NCBI RefSeq assembly: GCF_039793925.1
Contig: NZ_JBAMME010000011.1
Location: 1-64,000, forward strand
From: Thermogutta sp039793925
Lineage (GTDB): Bacteria > Planctomycetota > Planctomycetia > Pirellulales > Thermoguttaceae
Length of the DNA: 64,000 bases
Reading direction: 5' to 3'
The position numbers were made by a program, and so were the translations under genes. Under the pieces are notes generated by a model that was not told the origin of the DNA, did not search any database, and saw only the letters and a program-made list of their open reading frames with translations. Of the stretch, positions 44,441 to 53,750 are shown piece after piece (the stretch's first letter is position 1; each line of letters begins with the position of its first letter).

Positions 44441-44995
44441 TCACGCAGGGGGAGTTTTCTCCTCGTCCTCCCTCTCTGCCTCAGCTATCCTGGCCTGGTG
44501 CCTCTGTTCCCACCATTCTGCAACAGTGATTCCCGTCACCAGGATGGCCCCGACAATAGCAACCAGGATGACCAGATCCCACAGCCCGCGCCAGATTCTC
44601 TCGTGTTCAATAAAGTCTCTCTCGAACCGCGGCATCGGCCCGTCAACCCCGGTACGGAGGACACGGAAATAATCGTAGGCCGCTGCGGGGGGAACCTTGT
44701 GGAGGTTCGGGAGTGAGGGCATGCTTCTGTAAAGGTAGAGCATACCGAGGACCGCCAGGAGAATGAGACCAAGGCCCAGCCACCGAAAGCCGGTAACCCA
44801 ACTCGTCAGAGGACTGTAGGCAACCTGCTGCCCCGCTGCGCCATCTGCGCTTGCGATTTCCCTCCGCGAAAGTTCTCCCCAGGAAGGCACAGTCATGGAA
44901 CGCCCACATTCGCAAACAACCATGGTTCCCGACTGGCCCGCCGAAACGGGGATTTTCCGACCGCACTCGCAAGCGATTTCGTACTGTCTGTTCAT
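44441..44995 (-). CDS. Zinc-ribbon membrane protein of unknown function
   Basis: The 184-residue protein opens with a paired-cysteine ribbon (IACECGRKIPVSAGQ and MVVCECGRSMTVPSW), a type common in planctomycete membrane proteins. Two membrane helices follow (WLGLGLILLAVLGMLYLY and LWDLVILVAIVGAILVTGITV) and the C-terminus is charged (RIAEAEREDEEKTPP). I do not recognise a function. It is convergent with phoR (27-base gap) and divergent from the XRE regulator gene. Confidence 0.75.
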   Translation of the reverse strand: MNRQYEIACECGRKIPVSAGQSGTMVVCECGRSMTVPSWGELSRREIASADGAAGQQVAYSPLTSWVTGFRWLGLGLILLAVLGMLYLYRSMPSLPNLHKVPPAAAYDYFRVLRTGVDGPMPRFERDFIEHERIWRGLWDLVILVAIVGAILVTGITVAEWWEQRHQARIAEAEREDEEKTPPA

Positions 44996-45335
44996 GGCCC
45001 TATATTTTCTGGGGGCAAATTGTCATAATTTCAAGAAAGATGCAGATATTGCGTACTTCTCCACAGGCCTTTCGCGAATTGGCCAGGCCTGACCAGTGCG
45101 GCCGGCAAGCCCTGCATAAAAAATTTGTCTTTTATCGAGTATAAATCGTTCAGGTGGTCCGGTACACACTTTGGTGTACGAAGAAACCTGGGACTGAGCG
45201 AAGGCGGGGTGGCCTCGGTTCACTGACATTCGTCCGTTTATGTTGCGAAGGTGAAGTGAGAAGAATTACCATGGTAGTGCACATTCTTATGATACATTTC
45301 GGCGGGGCGCAGCGTCTGTGGGAGGAGTTGTAAAA
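44996..45335. other. Divergent intergenic region with palindromes
   Basis: About 340 bases between the zinc-ribbon gene and the XRE regulator gene. It contains the inverted repeat GTACAC/GTGTAC (45162-45179) and a promoter overlapped by the palindrome TACCATGGTA (45267-45276). No gene is visible. Confidence 0.5.
45266..45293 (+). promoter_or_regulatory. Candidate promoter and operator of the XRE regulator gene
   Basis: TTACCA (45266-45271), a 16-base spacer and TATGAT (45288-45293) fit a sigma-70 promoter about 40 bases before the start codon. The perfect palindrome TACCATGGTA overlaps the -35 box, a likely position for a repressor. Confidence 0.4.
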
Positions 45336-45866
45336 ATGGACAATTTACTCGGCGACAACCTGCGGCGCCTCATGTCTCAGCTCGGCCTTACCATCAATGA
45401 GGTCGCAGAACGCACGAAATTGGACAAACGAACAATCCGAGGAATCCTGGAGGGTAGCAAACGGCCCCATCCTCGGACAATCGGGCAACTAGCCCAAGGA
45501 CTGGGAGTCCCCGTTGACGAACTCTTTATCGACCCGACACGCCTGCTTTATCGCCGCTTCGATCGCCAAACGAACCCCATTGTGGAACGCGTCATCCAGG
45601 CCCACCCTGAACTCTTTCAGGACTGGACAACCGCTGAATTCGAAGAGCTGTACAGTCGATTCGGCACGGGAGGAGCACTCACCGAGGAAGGGGTCATTGC
45701 TGTAGCTAAAAAAACCAACCGACGGCGTGACCTGGAGCGGAAGCTGGCCATCCTGCTGGAAACCAATCAGGCTGAAGTCATTGAGGGAATCATTAATCTG
45801 CTCTACGAAAAGGTGCGTGCTCATCCCACGTCATCTGTGGGATCATCACCCCACCAGCCCACATAG
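45336..45866 (+). CDS. XRE-family DNA-binding regulator
   Basis: The 176-residue protein begins with a helix-turn-helix of the Cro/C1 (XRE) type: LGDNLRRLMSQLGLTINEVAERTKLDKRTIRGILEGSKRPHPRTIGQLAQGLGV spans residues 5-58. The remaining helical part (to LLYEKVRAH) shows no known ligand domain. The ATG at 45336 follows GGGAGGAG at an ideal distance. The downstream convergent gene is sulfite reductase, but control of it is not shown; palindromes upstream suggest autoregulation. Confidence 0.88.
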   Translation: MDNLLGDNLRRLMSQLGLTINEVAERTKLDKRTIRGILEGSKRPHPRTIGQLAQGLGVPVDELFIDPTRLLYRRFDRQTNPIVERVIQAHPELFQDWTTAEFEELYSRFGTGGALTEEGVIAVAKKTNRRRDLERKLAILLETNQAEVIEGIINLLYEKVRAHPTSSVGSSPHQPT

Positions 45867-45977
45867 AGCAATTACTCTTCCGACCCAGCCTGGTGCTCGG
45901 GGGTGTTGAAAGAGCACGCCCACTGTCCCCGATATCGAGCTGATGACGTGCACTTGCCTGCCGATCCAAAATTACTG

Positions 45978-47738
45978 TCAGCAAGTCTCGGTCTCTATTG
46001 CCTCGGTGCTCATAACGGGTTGACGACCATTTCCGGCACACATTTCGCGCAGTCTGTGGATTCCTATCCTGTGGCAGAAATCCCCCAGTGTTTCCCCATT
46101 TTGCCGTTGCTGAGCAAATAACTCGAGCACTGGTTTGAGAGTGGGGATTATTTCGGCAAGCGGAACGGTGTCGAGGTACAGCTCCCCAAGTCGATCGCCC
46201 AGCAGGCGCCCGCCTAAGTAGATCGCGTACTTGTTGACCGTTCGCCCTACTAGCCCAATATCGGCGTTGTACGGCCGGGCGCATCCGTTGGGGCAACCAG
46301 TCATGCGCACGGTAAAGCGCTCGTTCTGAAGCCCCAACCGTGCCAGCTCGACCTCCAATTGGTCGATCAGTCCTGGGAGAACACGCTCGCTTTCCGTGAC
46401 CGCCAGCGGGCAGGTCGGCAGGGCCACACAGGCCATCGACCAACGCCTGACCTCCGAGATTTCTTCGCTCAACGGCACCCCGTGCTCCCGCAGGATCCCT
46501 TCCAGTTCCGGGCGAACATTTTCCGGGAGGTCACAAAACAGAATGCTTTGATGGGCTGTGAAGCGAATTCCCGGCTGGAATCTCCGGCAGATTTCTCGAA
46601 TGGCACTCTTCAACCGAAATCCGTCGCGGTCCAGAATCCGCCCGTTCTCCACATTCAACCCGTAGAACCACTTGCCGTCGCCCTGATCGTGCCAGCCAAG
46701 GTGGTCATCAAAACCACGGACATTCACCGGCAAAGGATCTCGGATGGACCGACCGTAATATTGCTCCAGGGTTTGGCGAAACCAATCGATACCCCGGTCG
46801 GCGATCAAGTACTTGAGGCGTGCCCGTTTCCGGTCGCCTCGCTCACCAAAATCCCGGAAAATTTTCACCACCGCTTCGGCGACAGGGATGACCTCCTCCT
46901 TACCAATGAAACCCACCGGTTTGGCAAGGGCCGGGAAAGTGTTCTTATTGCTGGGGGTGACCCCAAGTGAACCTCCTGCCAGCACATTGAAGCCAGCAAC
47001 CCGGCCATCCTCAACGATAGCAACAAACCCGAGGTCGTTCGCATAAACATCGACACAGTTATCATCCAACAATCCGAAGGCTATCTTGAATTTGCGGGGA
47101 AGATAAGTTTTGCCATAGATCGGCTCCACTTCCTCAGGATCGGCCTGGTCGCCGACAAGTTCCTTCTGCTGAGTCTCCGGATCGGTCAACCAGATCTGAT
47201 GGTACGCGGGTGTACGGGGCAGCAGATGTCGGGTCACAGCCCGGGCCAGCTCCTGAAGTTCTTCGCGAACCCCATCGTGGCGCAAGGGAGCTGGGCAGCA
47301 GATGACATTTCGGACCACGTCTCCGCAGGCACCCAACGTGGTCATCTGAACCTCATTGACGCGCCGAATAGCCTCGCGCAGATTCCGCTTCAGAACTCCG
47401 TGAAGCTGAAGATCCTGCCGGTCTGTGATGCGCGCCGTAGTGTTGCCCAGTTCGTCGCACAGATCGAGCTGCGCGAGCAACTGTTGCCAGGTGAGTACAC
47501 CACCCGGCACTTTCACGCGCACCATCATGATGTACGTTTTGCCCTCTCGCCGCTTGTCGCGGTCATCCTGCTGATAAGTGCCGTGATGCTTGAGGACCTG
47601 AAGCGCCTTCTCGCTGAATGCGGGCTGGTCGTTGTTAACTTCCTCAGCCAATATGTTATAGAGAAACTGGCTGGCCTCCTTGACTTCCTCAACACCACTC
47701 CGTTTGCGTTCAAGCTTTTGATGGGCCGATTCAGTCAT
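45978..47738 (-). CDS. cysI: Assimilatory sulfite reductase hemoprotein (nitrite/sulfite reductase family)
   Basis: Reduces sulfite to sulfide with six electrons using a siroheme coupled to a 4Fe-4S cluster. The 586 residues contain the repeated ferredoxin-like and siroheme-binding halves; cluster cysteines are visible in CVALPTCPLAVTESER and MTGCPNGCARPY, and substrate-side residues in ITDRQDLQLHG and NVICCPAP. The ASQFLYNILAEEVNND start resembles CysI-type enzymes. No flavoprotein CysJ or other cys gene is adjacent, so the electron donor is unknown. A good promoter lies about 97 bases upstream. Confidence 0.93.
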   Translation of the reverse strand: MTESAHQKLERKRSGVEEVKEASQFLYNILAEEVNNDQPAFSEKALQVLKHHGTYQQDDRDKRREGKTYIMMVRVKVPGGVLTWQQLLAQLDLCDELGNTTARITDRQDLQLHGVLKRNLREAIRRVNEVQMTTLGACGDVVRNVICCPAPLRHDGVREELQELARAVTRHLLPRTPAYHQIWLTDPETQQKELVGDQADPEEVEPIYGKTYLPRKFKIAFGLLDDNCVDVYANDLGFVAIVEDGRVAGFNVLAGGSLGVTPSNKNTFPALAKPVGFIGKEEVIPVAEAVVKIFRDFGERGDRKRARLKYLIADRGIDWFRQTLEQYYGRSIRDPLPVNVRGFDDHLGWHDQGDGKWFYGLNVENGRILDRDGFRLKSAIREICRRFQPGIRFTAHQSILFCDLPENVRPELEGILREHGVPLSEEISEVRRWSMACVALPTCPLAVTESERVLPGLIDQLEVELARLGLQNERFTVRMTGCPNGCARPYNADIGLVGRTVNKYAIYLGGRLLGDRLGELYLDTVPLAEIIPTLKPVLELFAQQRQNGETLGDFCHRIGIHRLREMCAGNGRQPVMSTEAIETETC

Positions 47739-47834
47739 ATCCTATGGATCCTTTTGGCTCGATGTGTCTTAACCCGGGTTACACTAGAACCCTCCTAAAA
47801 ACAATCGTCACTAATATGACAACTTTACTGCATC

Positions 47835-47864
47835 ATTATATATCCTGGGCGATGCGATTGGCAA
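47835..47864 (-). promoter_or_regulatory. Candidate sigma-70 promoter of cysI
   Basis: On the minus strand TTGCCA (47859-47864), an 18-base spacer and a perfect TATAAT (47835-47840) lie about 97 bases before the ATG. Confidence 0.6.
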
Positions 47865-47981
47865 CCCCAAAATTGCACCGACTCCGGAACAAAAAGTCTA
47901 CCTAGTTTATCTAATTTAGCAGTCTCTCTACCACTCTCCAGGGGAATAGGGGGTTCGGGGCCGGCCAGGAGTTCTTCTGAA

Positions 47982-48001
47982 CCAGTGGTATCCAGTGGTA
48001 T
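47982..48001. repeat. Tandem 10-base duplication
   Basis: CCAGTGGTAT occurs twice head to tail. It is noncoding and of unknown importance. Confidence 0.6.
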
Positions 48002-48216
48002 CGAGCAGAGATCGCCTTGTGGCCACACGTCCGCACATCGAACAAACCGCTCGATCTCCGCGAAACGATCAACGGCGGAGAGCTATGCCACGTAGTGGCG
48101 TTTCCCCCTTGTGGCCCAGAGAATCAAAGGATGTGCTTCGGAAGCTTTTGTATCCTCATGGTTCCGACTTGGAGCCCTAACGAAGAGAGATTTTGGTTCT
48201 GGTTAATTGACGTCCT

Positions 48217-51200
48217 ATGCTCGACGACGATAAGCCAGCGATCCGGGCCCGACTTGCCGCACTTGGGCTGGGCATCCTTTTCTGGCTCCTCGCCATTCAT
48301 ACCTTTCGGGCGTTGAAAGGTGGTGCCAGTTTGCCCGTGCAGGTGACGGTCTATTGTCGGAAACCCGTCGAGCGTGGAACCATCGAGCTCTTTCAGGTCA
48401 CTCGCAGTAACGCCGTCATCTCGGTCTGTCTGGAATTTCCACGCTATTCGCGAAAGGAACAAGGAACGCCTGCCCCATCTGGCTCGTCCGGCCGAGAAGT
48501 ACCGCAAACTTTCGTTCACGACAGGTCGGAAAGCTCTTTCCCGTTCGCGAATGACCAGGCCGGCTTGGACGCACTGTCGGAAAAGTCCGTGCCTTCGTGG
48601 TGGACCGCCCCAGCCATGAGTCAGCGGGAATGGCGTTGGAGAATCTCGGGCTCCTGGGTGCGTTCCCTCCGGCTACGGATGGCAGGGCCTCCTAGTGAAG
48701 GCGTGGACAGCGTGCTCATCGTTTGCGGCAGGACGTCGCTGCGGATCCCGGGGGACGAAGTCAAATGGGTACGGACCGATCTTCCCGAGGCGGCCCTGGG
48801 ACCTGATCCGCCGCGTTACCGAGAGTATTTCACCGGCGAGTTGCGGTGGGAAGGGAAGCTGTCACATTCCGTCCTGCCACAGTTTTCCGGGCTGTGGAAC
48901 TATCCCGGCGACTTAGCCTTGATGGGTCATATTGTCGCGAGTTTCCTGAAGCACCCGAGCACGTGGTTCTTTGTCCTCTGGGGAGCCATGGGCCTCGGCG
49001 TGATTTACATAGGAAAGGGGAGAAAAGTCCTGCGATCGGGGTTTCTCACCGAGAATGCCCCTCCAGGACATGCTTCTGTACACCGCGGATTACTGTGCGG
49101 AGCAGGGGGGTTTTTGCTGGTAATGATGGCTGCCGCGTATCTTGAGACACGCGAACCGCGGTATTTCCTTCAGGACGACAACTTCGCCATCTTCTACCCT
49201 GTCATCAGCCGGGCGTGCGAAATCGCAGTCACCGGCCGATTCCCCGAATGGGCGACTTACCAGTTTTTGGGTATGCCGCTGGCTGAGCTAGGGACCTTTG
49301 CGCTGACGTATCCTCCGACATATTTTGCGTACTTTTTTTCCCGAGATGTGCTGGGTGACCCGACCTGGTGTGTGGATGTGTTTTGCTGGTTTCACCTTTT
49401 TCTGGCTTATTGGGCTATCTTTTGGTTGTTATCTCGGGAAGGGATCGTCCCTCTCATTGGCATGTGTGCATCAACATGCTGGGTTCTGTGTGGGTACGCT
49501 CTGATCGCATGCCGATCCTGGTATTACATGTCGCCAGTATTTCTTTTCGTCCCTTTACTGGCCATTCAACTTCGCAAACTGGAGAGCGTTCGGGAGCCAT
49601 TCACCGGTTCCAGATCCAAGATTTGGGGATGGATTTTCTCCACCGGTTTTATTGGAGGCCTTTTCTACCATGCGGGAAATGCCCAGATGTGGTTGTACAC
49701 ACTCCAGTTGCTGGGCACCGCGATTGTTTTGCGAGGCCTGGCCTGCCGGTGGTCTATTCGTCGTTGGGCCATCCTGGGGTCAGCGGCACTCGTTTCGATT
49801 GCGGTAGCTGCCCCGCTCCTCGTTCCACAACTCCTTGTGGTGTCGCAAGTCGATCGGCCCCCGGGACCTCATGAAGGCATTTTCGACGGCCTGCTCTCTC
49901 TTGTTTTTCCATATCCGCTTGCGCAGGCTCCAAGCCCGTGCAATTGGGCCGATCCCACCAACCCTCATCACGGCCAGTTTTACTTCGCCGGCGGCGTGTT
50001 CACGCTCCTGTGGTTGGCAGGGACTGCATGGTACGGTCTGCACTCTCGCAAGGTGACTCAGTTTTTCGCCTCATTCTGGCAGTCGATCGCTATCCTTGCT
50101 CTGGTACTTGCCCTGGGTAACGTCGGCGGGTTGTGGTGGCTTCAGTCGCATTTTCCAATCATCGGCCGGGCGTACCACCCGTTTAAATATCTTCCTTTTT
50201 TCCACCTGGCACCGCTTCTGGTGGGGGCGAAATTCTGTCAGCACCTCTTTATGGAGCGAAATGGGCGGGAACCTCGGGCGCCCGCGAGCATCTCGCCAGG
50301 TGCGCGTCGAGCCGTTTGGATCACGATGGGCACGACACTTGTTTTGCTGGCATGGCACGTATTTCTTGCCGACGCGTGCTTTTACCGATATGGAGACAGA
50401 ATTTACCGTCCCCTTCCGCCGCAATTGGCAAAGCTGTTGGGCAAGGGCGATTGTCCGGCTCGAATCGCTCCCATAACGCCGTTTCGCTCGCCAGTTAAGA
50501 ACCTTGTATGGGGACTGGGCCTCGATTTTCCGATGGTGTACGGGGTGGAGTCCATCGACGGCTACGGCGAATTCGTCCGCCAGACGCGTGAGTACCGCCG
50601 CGTAGTCGATGGTTTGGCCACCGCACCTCTGCAAACACTCCAGAAATACGGAGTTCACTACGTTCTGCTCCATCGGACGGCAGTGCAGCCGGTCCGCAGC
50701 CCCAGTTGGGATGCCCGTTGGGCCGAGACCCAAAGCCTCTTCGACGACTTCCGCATGCGTACCTGGTGCCGAATCAAAGTACCAATTTATTCCGACGAAT
50801 TCGTGGCTGTGTTTCCGGTGGCGGATCCCGACCCGCGGGCTTTCTGGGAAGAGCCCGAGCTGGAGCAGGCTTCGCTTTCGACCGGCTCCGCGCCAGTCCA
50901 GCGGGACGTTACGGCAGTACACGGACCGCCGCGAGAAGGGCCTCCAAACCGACGACCCGCCCAATTTCGTTGCCCAGGCGGTGCCCTCCTTGTCGTGAAC
51001 TGTGCGGATAAACTCGAAGGCGGACGACTTGTGCTCAATTATCTATGGCGAAAGGGACTGGTGGCCACGGCTGATGGCCAGTCCCTCCCAATTGAGCCGG
51101 ACGCCTGGGGGCGAACTGTGATCACGGTCCCAGCGGGAACTCGTGAAGTGCAGATCTCGTATCACTCGCCCTGGGAAACGGGCATTTTCGGAGGACTCTT

Positions 51201-51309
51201 CACCTTGCTTGTGGCCATCCTCCTGGCCACATTGGCGGCACCGCCTCTTGTCGAACGCAGCAAGGCGACGCCCGCGCGGACTCCCCAGTTCTCCACGGGC
51301 GCGTCATAA
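48217..51309 (+). CDS. Large polytopic membrane protein, YfhO-like
   Basis: The 1030-residue protein has one N-terminal helix (LGLGILFWLLAIHTFRAL), an extracytoplasmic domain of about 220 residues, then about twelve membrane helices from residue 250 to 700, and a C-terminal periplasmic domain closed by a last helix (GIFGGLFTLLVAILLATL). The segment DDNFAIFYPVISRACEIAVTG with FPEWATYQFLGMPL resembles the start of YfhO-type GT-C glycosyltransferase-like proteins, including the acidic pair in the first loop. A role in modifying surface glycans is inferred. There is no clear ribosome site at 48217. The LarA-like gene follows by 66 bases. Confidence 0.75.
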   Translation: MLDDDKPAIRARLAALGLGILFWLLAIHTFRALKGGASLPVQVTVYCRKPVERGTIELFQVTRSNAVISVCLEFPRYSRKEQGTPAPSGSSGREVPQTFVHDRSESSFPFANDQAGLDALSEKSVPSWWTAPAMSQREWRWRISGSWVRSLRLRMAGPPSEGVDSVLIVCGRTSLRIPGDEVKWVRTDLPEAALGPDPPRYREYFTGELRWEGKLSHSVLPQFSGLWNYPGDLALMGHIVASFLKHPSTWFFVLWGAMGLGVIYIGKGRKVLRSGFLTENAPPGHASVHRGLLCGAGGFLLVMMAAAYLETREPRYFLQDDNFAIFYPVISRACEIAVTGRFPEWATYQFLGMPLAELGTFALTYPPTYFAYFFSRDVLGDPTWCVDVFCWFHLFLAYWAIFWLLSREGIVPLIGMCASTCWVLCGYALIACRSWYYMSPVFLFVPLLAIQLRKLESVREPFTGSRSKIWGWIFSTGFIGGLFYHAGNAQMWLYTLQLLGTAIVLRGLACRWSIRRWAILGSAALVSIAVAAPLLVPQLLVVSQVDRPPGPHEGIFDGLLSLVFPYPLAQAPSPCNWADPTNPHHGQFYFAGGVFTLLWLAGTAWYGLHSRKVTQFFASFWQSIAILALVLALGNVGGLWWLQSHFPIIGRAYHPFKYLPFFHLAPLLVGAKFCQHLFMERNGREPRAPASISPGARRAVWITMGTTLVLLAWHVFLADACFYRYGDRIYRPLPPQLAKLLGKGDCPARIAPITPFRSPVKNLVWGLGLDFPMVYGVESIDGYGEFVRQTREYRRVVDGLATAPLQTLQKYGVHYVLLHRTAVQPVRSPSWDARWAETQSLFDDFRMRTWCRIKVPIYSDEFVAVFPVADPDPRAFWEEPELEQASLSTGSAPVQRDVTAVHGPPREGPPNRRPAQFRCPGGALLVVNCADKLEGGRLVLNYLWRKGLVATADGQSLPIEPDAWGRTVITVPAGTREVQISYHSPWETGIFGGLFTLLVAILLATLAAPPLVERSKATPARTPQFSTGAS

Positions 51310-51375
51310 TAGATTAGTTTCCCTGGGACAGTTAGACATACATCGACACCGCTAGACAGGAGAGCACGACCATCT

Positions 51376-52683
51376 ATGCCGTGGTTTTATGAAAGGGCAT
51401 CGGAGATTGGCTGGCCGCGAATTCGCGAGCTGATGGAACAAGCGGTAGATGAAGCGCGGGCGAGGATCTGCCGTTCCCCCCGGCGGGTTCTTTTACTCCC
51501 GCCCGACATCACCCGCATGCACTCCGGCGCGGGCAAAATGACCGAGATACTCTATCAAATGTTGGCCAGGGACGCCGACGTACATGTCATCCCCACATTA
51601 GGCCAGCACGAGCCGCATAGTCGCGAACAGAATGCCCGAATGTTCGGCAGCATTCCCCACGAACGAATTCACGCCCACCATTGGATCGACACCGTCGTGC
51701 CGGTGGGCGAGATTCCTGCCGAATTTGTCAAGGAGGTCAGCCGAGGGGCCGCGGATTGGTCTATTCCCATCGATCTGAACACAATGCTCATGCGGGAAAC
51801 GTGGGATTTGATCATCAACATCGGGCACGTCGTTCCCCATGAAGTGCTGGGCTTTGCCAACCATAACAAGAACTATTTCATTGGTCTGGCGGGAAAGCGG
51901 ACCATCTGTGCCTCCCACATTGCGGCGGCCTGCTGCGGAATAGAAAACAACCTGGGGACGCTCATCACCCCGGTTCGGGCATGTTTCAACAAAGCAGAGG
52001 AAGAATTTCTCGCCTCTCTGCCGGACTTTTACATCCAAATTGTCATGGCCCGCAATCCCGAGGACCAGCTCGTTCACACGGGAATTTATGTGGGCGATGA
52101 TCTGGACACCTATTTGATGGCCGCGCGACAGTCCCGTGAAGAAAATATCAAGGTGTTTGAAGAGCCGCTCCAAAAAGTTGTGTGCCACATGCAGGAGGAC
52201 GAATTCGTCAGCACCTGGGTGGCGAACAAAGCAATCTATCGCACCCGAATGGTCATGGCAGATGGTGGCGAACTCATTATCATCGCGCCCGGACTGAAAC
52301 GATTTGGCGAACAGGAAGAAGTGGATCGATTAATCCGAAAATATGGGTATATCGGAACGAAGCGGATCATGGAGCTGTATCGAACGAACGCCGATCTCCA
52401 GGATCTCGCCCACGCCGCAGCCCATCTCATTCACGGTTCCTCGGAAGGTCGGTTCACCATCACCTATGCCCCCGGCCATTTGACGCGCGAGGAGATCGAG
52501 GGAGTCAATTTCAAGTACGCGGATCTTCAAGAAACGCTTCGCCGCTACCCGATCGACAAGCTCCGCCAGGGCTGGAATACATCTGCAGACGGCGAGACGA
52601 TCTATTACATTCCCACACCTTCTGCCGGTCTGTGGGCCACCCGGAAGAAACTTTACGAACGGCCCCCCGGATTCGAATGCTAA
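51376..52683 (+). CDS. LarA-like (lactate racemase catalytic domain) protein
   Basis: The 435-residue product resembles the nickel-pincer lactate racemase family (DUF2088). Retained features: LLLPPDITRMHSGAGKM in place of the usual DxTRP stretch, VIPTLGQHEPHSREQ, INIGHVVPHEVLGFANHNKN with family-type histidines, and FIGLAGKRTICASHIAAACC with a Lys. The C-terminal half (ADGGELIIIAPGLKRFGEQEEVD) matches the second LarA domain. Related planctomycete proteins may racemise other 2-hydroxyacids. The cofactor makers LarB, LarC and LarE are not nearby. The ATG at 51376 has AGGAG 13 bases upstream, a little far. Confidence 0.75.
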   Translation: MPWFYERASEIGWPRIRELMEQAVDEARARICRSPRRVLLLPPDITRMHSGAGKMTEILYQMLARDADVHVIPTLGQHEPHSREQNARMFGSIPHERIHAHHWIDTVVPVGEIPAEFVKEVSRGAADWSIPIDLNTMLMRETWDLIINIGHVVPHEVLGFANHNKNYFIGLAGKRTICASHIAAACCGIENNLGTLITPVRACFNKAEEEFLASLPDFYIQIVMARNPEDQLVHTGIYVGDDLDTYLMAARQSREENIKVFEEPLQKVVCHMQEDEFVSTWVANKAIYRTRMVMADGGELIIIAPGLKRFGEQEEVDRLIRKYGYIGTKRIMELYRTNADLQDLAHAAAHLIHGSSEGRFTITYAPGHLTREEIEGVNFKYADLQETLRRYPIDKLRQGWNTSADGETIYYIPTPSAGLWATRKKLYERPPGFEC

Positions 52684-52751
52684 CCCGGACGCGGTGTCCT
52701 CAGCACGCTTTCCGGTAGACCCGCGGCCCCGATCTGGCTTAAAATTCCCCG

Positions 52752-52776
52752 GGTTGTATACCAGGTGGGTACAACC
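52752..52776. repeat. Hairpin after the LarA-like gene
   Basis: GGTTGTA (52752-52758) pairs exactly with TACAACC (52770-52776) around 11 bases. No T-tract follows, so it is either a weak terminator or a leader structure of the next gene. Confidence 0.35.
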
Positions 52777-52917
52777 TGTGGGTTGCTCGCAGCCTGACAG
52801 TGCGTGCCGTCGGGTTACCGCCGGAAAATATGCTATACTCTTGACAGAAAACCTTTTCAGTGCGAGTAAACCGACTCATCCTTTTCAGGTTCAGGCTATT
52901 TCCCAGGAGGCGCGCTG

Positions 52918-53568
52918 GTGGCGCAGGGCGAAAAATCCCCACTGCCCTCATCTGCGGCAAATAACGAAACCGGTGTTGAGCGGGAAGCGCAGCGAGCTCC
53001 GCTCTCCGGAACCGGCACCGCGCCTTCGGTTGCACCACGTCGCAGGCTGGCTTTATTAGAAGTGCTGGCCGTCTTCCTGGGAATTCTTCCTGCCTTTTTT
53101 ATCGGCCTTCTGGCAAGTTCTCATGTACACTGGAGCCAATGGTTTGAGAAGTTGGGAATGGGTGAAGCGTGGGGGGCGTCCCACTCCCGCCCTGCGCCGG
53201 CTGCCAAATGGCTGGGCCACGGCGAAGCCGATTTTGGCGATTTTTGCGTCCGTGTTTACGACCCGGCCAGCGGGCTTCTCCGCGAAGCCAGCTTCCAATT
53301 CCGGGTGGTGACCACTTTCGACGATCGCGAAAGTTTTAGCCGTTTTATCCAATCCTTCGGTCACCTCATTCGGGACGAGGTTTTCGTTACCGTTCGGGCC
53401 ACCAGTCCCTCCGAACTTCAACAGGTGGATTATCTGGCCAGAAAAGTGGTCACGCGTGTCAACCGCCTGCTTGGGCAAGCTGTTCTGAAAACCGCTCGGA
53501 TCGAAAATCTCTCGCTTTCCGAGCGAGCTATTGCCAAAAGTGACACAACATCTCAAACTGGCCCTTAG
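52918..53568 (+). CDS. Single-pass membrane protein with FliL-like C-terminal domain
   Basis: The GTG at 52918 follows GGAGG at 7 bases, giving 216 residues. A Ser/Ala/Pro-rich cytoplasmic part is followed by one helix (LALLEVLAVFLGILPAFFIGLL) and a periplasmic domain. Its end, LIRDEVFVTVRATSPSELQQVD then VVTRVNRLLGQAVLKTARIENLSLSE, has the order of the FliL C-terminus (strand, helix, short strand) that stabilises flagellar stators. Sequence identity by eye is low and no flagellar genes are in the window, so the match is tentative. Confidence 0.6.
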   Translation: MAQGEKSPLPSSAANNETGVEREAQRAPLSGTGTAPSVAPRRRLALLEVLAVFLGILPAFFIGLLASSHVHWSQWFEKLGMGEAWGASHSRPAPAAKWLGHGEADFGDFCVRVYDPASGLLREASFQFRVVTTFDDRESFSRFIQSFGHLIRDEVFVTVRATSPSELQQVDYLARKVVTRVNRLLGQAVLKTARIENLSLSERAIAKSDTTSQTGP

Positions 53569-53750
53569 CCCCGTTTGTCGTTCTCACCGATTCCATAGAT
53601 GTCCGCTCATGATCCACACGTGTCCATAGCGGCCTCCTGAACGGTGAGTTGCCCGCACTTTGGCGAGACGTTTGGACCGTCGTCGCCACTGACCGCCGCC
53701 CAAATGTTACCAACCGTACCAGACAATGACAGGCCAGCAATTAAATTTCA

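Larger units (their letters stand above)
47739..48216. other. Divergent intergenic region upstream of cysI
   Basis: About 480 bases. It contains the cysI promoter (47835-47864) and a tandem 10-base duplication CCAGTGGTAT (47982-48001). I see no gene, riboswitch or promoter for the plus-strand membrane protein. Confidence 0.5.

Noticed and set aside
47982..48015. Similarity of the tandem CCAGTGGTAT region to a cDNA-library adapter
   Set aside because: Only part of the adapter matches, with differences, and the flanking sequence looks chromosomal; probably coincidence.
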